A stretch of DNA of 44,740 bases from Deltaproteobacteria bacterium (GTDB lineage Bacteria > Myxococcota_A > Polyangia > Polyangiales > JADJMO01), in contig JALHOE010000049.1 in the NCBI GenBank assembly GCA_022843175.1, positions 1-44,740 on the forward strand, given 5' to 3'. Position 1 is the stretch's first letter; every line of letters starts with the position of its first letter. Under the pieces are notes generated by a model. That model did no database searches, had not been told where the DNA came from, and saw only the letters and a program-made list of their open reading frames with translations. This document shows, one piece after another, positions 42,252-44,740 of the stretch. The position numbers were made by a program, and so were the translations under genes.

Positions 42252-43187
42252 TTAGCTCGCCTGCCAGATGACGCGCCCGAGATCGACGCTGAAGTCGAGC
42301 TTGGCCCACATCGCGATGTCGACCTTCGTCGTGTAGTCGAAGCCGAGGTGCTGGGCGACGTCGACGCTCGCCATCGGGAACGTCTTCACCGAGAAGCCGA
42401 ACGGCAACAGCCCGGCGCCGTGGAAGCCGTGGACGGTGGTGTTGGACTCGATGATCGCTTGGTAGCAGGCGGCCTTCGGATCGACGACGTCACGGAACTG
42501 CTTGAGGTAGACCACCGGCATCTTGCCCGACAGCGCCTCGGCCATCATTTTGGCGGCGACGACCGCGTCGGTGATCGGGTTCTTGATCACCTCTTCGAGC
42601 ACCTTCACGAAGGCCTCGATGCCGTCGACCACCTCGGTGATCGGATCGTGCGGTCCGAGCGACAGCTCGAGGATGCGCTGGCGCGAGACCTCGGTCTCCG
42701 GCGTGTAGGTGGGGAGCACCAGCGCGTCGGCCCAGAAGGTGCCCTCGAGATCGCTCGGCGTCTTGGGGATGCGCGACCACGCGTACGACTTGGGGAACCC
42801 GAACGACTCGCGCCCATTGACCATGGTGTACGGGTTGTCGACCCAGATGTACGGGATGAACCACGCGAGGTGATCGATCCGGCCGTCCTTCTCGGCGGCG
42901 GCGAGGATCCACCAACACACGTCGACCTCGGACACCCAGCCCCGCGTCGCGTCGCGCGGGTCCGTCGAGCGGACCTGCCCGATGTCCGCGAGCACCAGCG
43001 CCACGCTGTCGACGACGGCGCGATAGCGATACGGTGTGCCGCCGGACAGGTCGTTGAGCTGGGCGTCGAGGATCGCCTGCTGCTTCGCTCGCGAAGCGGA
43101 GACGATGAACGACGTGAGGAAGGAGTCCTTCTGCAGGTACGGCGCGCGATAGACGATCTCGTCGTCGCGCTCGACGTAGGTTGCCAT
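42252..43187 (-). CDS. Acetoacetate decarboxylase-like protein
   Basis: A 311-residue protein from the ATG at 43187. The motif NGRESFGFPK (124-133) is the signature of the acetoacetate decarboxylase superfamily, matching GRELSAYPKK in the clostridial enzyme, where the first lysine (Lys115) forms a Schiff base. That lysine is kept here (Lys133), but its pKa-tuning neighbour Lys116 is Ser134. Many ADC-superfamily members with such changes catalyse aldol or dehydratase chemistry instead of decarboxylation, so true acetoacetate decarboxylation is doubtful. It is in an operon between the TPR protein gene (9 bases upstream) and the FAD oxidoreductase gene (2 bases downstream). Confidence 0.83.
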   Translation of the reverse strand: MATYVERDDEIVYRAPYLQKDSFLTSFIVSASRAKQQAILDAQLNDLSGGTPYRYRAVVDSVALVLADIGQVRSTDPRDATRGWVSEVDVCWWILAAAEKDGRIDHLAWFIPYIWVDNPYTMVNGRESFGFPKSYAWSRIPKTPSDLEGTFWADALVLPTYTPETEVSRQRILELSLGPHDPITEVVDGIEAFVKVLEEVIKNPITDAVVAAKMMAEALSGKMPVVYLKQFRDVVDPKAACYQAIIESNTTVHGFHGAGLLPFGFSVKTFPMASVDVAQHLGFDYTTKVDIAMWAKLDFSVDLGRVIWQAS

Positions 43188-43196
43188 CGCGCGAGG

Positions 43197-44740
43197 CTAG
43201 AGACTTTCTCGGACGTTGAGCTCCAAAAAGAGCTCATCGGCGGCGCGTCGGTGTGCGACATTCTTGGTCGCACGATGAAGGGCCGCGTGCGCGAGCGCCT
43301 CTTCGTGACGCATCTGCAGTCGGCGGGCTTCGGCGATCGCGCGTTCCAACTTGGAGACCGCCCTCCGAGGCTGATCTTCGACAATGTGTAGCGCCGCGCG
43401 CATGCGCAACGCGGCGGGCCGACCGAGCGGCAGGGTGAACGCGAAGCGCTCCAGATCGGTGACGGCCGAACGCGCGCCGGCGAGGGCCGCGCGCTCGCGC
43501 GACGCCGCGTCGAGCGCGACCTCGCAGACCGCGAGGTAGCCGCTGAGCGTCGAGAACACCGTCGGCGGGATGGTGCGGATCAACGCGCTGCACCGCTCGG
43601 CGGCGGCGACGGCGGCGGCTCGGTCGCCGCGGCGGAGCTCGACGGCCGCGAGGAGGCCCGCGCAGATGAGGCTCGACGGCGCGTCGTTGAGCTTCGCGAG
43701 CAGCGTGTCGGCCTCGCGCAGCATGATCCGGGCGGGGCCGAGCTGGCCGAGCGGGATGAGCGCGCGCGCGCCGGCGTAGAGGCCCCACGAGACGAACTGG
43801 AGGTTCTCCTCGCGCCGCGCGCGCTCCTCGAGGCGACGGTAGATGTCGACGCTATCGGCGAAACGACCACGGTAGAAGAGCTCGTGACCGAGCAGCGTCT
43901 CGCCCAAGCCGAGGTGCTTCGGGTCTCGCGCGCGGGTGCTGAGGTCGATCGCGCGATCGATGAGCGCGCGGGCGTCGCCGAACGCGCCCTCGCCCATGTG
44001 GAAGGCCGTCTCGGCGATCGCGGCGAACGCCGCGCCGCTGCGGTCACGATCGGACGCGGCGTGGGCCAGCGAGAAGTAGCGACGCGCGACGCCGTGGAGC
44101 TTGCCGAGGCCCATGGTGAGCCCGAGCATCGCGTAGGGCCTGGCGATCGCCACGCCGGCACGCTCGGCGCGGTTCACCGCGCGCAGGCTCGCGGCGACCA
44201 TCACCGACGCGTCGAAGCCGTAGTACGCGCGCTCGGCGAGGAGATCGAACACCCTCGCGGACTCGGCGAGCCGCTCGCGCTCCACCTCGTCGCGCGCGAC
44301 CGACGCCGAGCCGAGCCGATGGGCTAGCTGCATCGGGAGATCGCGCGCGACCGACGCCGCCCACGCGAACGTGCGCGGACGCGCCTCGCCGAGGTGCTCG
44401 AGCGCGCGAAACAGGTGCTCCTCGGAGGCGCCGAGATCGCCGAGCGCGTACTCGGCCTCGGCGATGCGGCGCTCGAAGCGCGCGCGGCGCACCGGGTCGA
44501 GCCCAGCGGCGTCGGCGAGCGCGAGCGCGGCGCGGAAGTGACCGAGCGCCTCTCGGTTGGCGAACGTGGACATCGCACGGTCTCCGGCGAGCGCGTGGTA
44601 GCGCGCGCCGCGCAGCGGATCGCCGCCCTCGACGCAGTGGCGGGCGATCGCGCCGTAGAGGAGCGGGAAGTCCGGGGCGCCGAGGTTGCGCGCCTCGACC
44701 AGGTCCGCCGCGCGCCGGTGGAGCACGCGCCGGCGATCGC
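43197..44740 (-). CDS. TPR-rich C-terminal part of a large signalling ATPase (truncated by window edge)
   Basis: The frame is open through base 44740, so only the C-terminal 514 residues are seen. The sequence is almost entirely helical repeats of the TPR kind (for example ALGHFRAALALADAAGLDP, SLRAVNRAERAGVA, LGETLLGHELFYRGRFADSVDIYRRLEE), beginning with RRRVLHRRAADLVE, which is typical of the segment following an AAA ATPase domain. In Myxococcota this layout often follows an N-terminal Ser/Thr kinase or a guanylate/adenylate cyclase. Which one applies cannot be told here. The GTG at 44726 is internal rather than the start. The acetoacetate-decarboxylase-like gene follows nine bases downstream. 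Confidence 0.85.
   Translation of the reverse strand, partial: DRRRVLHRRAADLVEARNLGAPDFPLLYGAIARHCVEGGDPLRGARYHALAGDRAMSTFANREALGHFRAALALADAAGLDPVRRARFERRIAEAEYALGDLGASEEHLFRALEHLGEARPRTFAWAASVARDLPMQLAHRLGSASVARDEVERERLAESARVFDLLAERAYYGFDASVMVAASLRAVNRAERAGVAIARPYAMLGLTMGLGKLHGVARRYFSLAHAASDRDRSGAAFAAIAETAFHMGEGAFGDARALIDRAIDLSTRARDPKHLGLGETLLGHELFYRGRFADSVDIYRRLEERARREENLQFVSWGLYAGARALIPLGQLGPARIMLREADTLLAKLNDAPSSLICAGLLAAVELRRGDRAAAVAAAERCSALIRTIPPTVFSTLSGYLAVCEVALDAASRERAALAGARSAVTDLERFAFTLPLGRPAALRMRAALHIVEDQPRRAVSKLERAIAEARRLQMRHEEALAHAALHRATKNVAHRRAADELFLELNVRESL

Noticed and set aside
40918-42255. A 445-codon plus-strand frame opposite the FAD oxidoreductase
   Set aside because: No domain, biased composition, and it lies wholly antisense to a gene with clear FAD motifs.

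Overview
The window is high-GC DNA (roughly 70% by eye) packed with secreted and lipid-anchored proteins, Hanks-type Ser/Thr kinases and DUF1592/DUF1552 gene pairs. That mix is characteristic of predatory or soil Myxococcota, most likely the Polyangia (Sandaracinus, Labilithrix or Polyangium relatives). This assignment is inference from gene content; there is no rRNA or other marker. I find no tRNA, rRNA, CRISPR array, transposase or phage gene.

Layout. 1-5206 (minus strand): a degenerate Ser/Thr kinase running off the left edge, a CysJ-like flavin reductase, an AlaA-type aminotransferase and a small membrane protein. 5298-7964: a secreted lipoprotein, then a right-handed beta-helix lipoprotein and a Lys/Glu/Pro-repeat lipoprotein, with a double hairpin between the convergent genes. 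8073-11272: a translationally coupled DUF1592 (CxxCH) and DUF1552 (Tat) pair. 11279-13261: a second degenerate kinase beside a canonical membrane-anchored kinase. 13333-17115: an operon of a serine hydrolase with LGFP repeats, a transglutaminase-like lipoprotein and a secreted protein. 17191-26033: mostly lipoproteins, including two large paralogous BNR-type proteins that converge on each other, plus a zinc-ribbon Nudix hydrolase. 26043-30800: a metallophosphoesterase divergent from a strikingly plant-like phytochelatin synthase, then lipoproteins and an Amt ammonium channel. 31009-35451: small Cys-containing lipoproteins and a second coupled DUF1592/DUF1552 pair with a third lipoprotein gene. 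35578-39049: a PhoD-type phosphatase, a DUF2515-like protein and a lipoprotein alpha/beta hydrolase in one operon. 39174-39857: a protein with a degenerate receiver domain. 40114-44740: an operon of a TPR signalling protein (cut by the right edge), an acetoacetate-decarboxylase-like protein and an FAD oxidoreductase.

Themes. About eighteen of the thirty-eight genes carry a lipobox signal peptide, so much of the region supplies the cell envelope. Signalling is represented by one apparently active kinase, two kinases with the same charge-swapped catalytic loop, a receiver lacking its switch lysine and a TPR regulator. Non-coding structure includes a 72-bp palindromic element present twice after lipoprotein genes, a large inverted repeat filling the gap at 39858-40113, a perfect dyad in the divergent promoter at 8010-8025 and a hairpin abutting the start codon at 30201.

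The most notable items are the shared catalytic-loop charge swap in two kinases, the eukaryote-type phytochelatin synthase, the two coupled heme-motif/Tat gene pairs and the dispersed palindrome. I do not see one large, clearly undescribed defence or biosynthetic system. Functions are read from motifs by eye without database searches.
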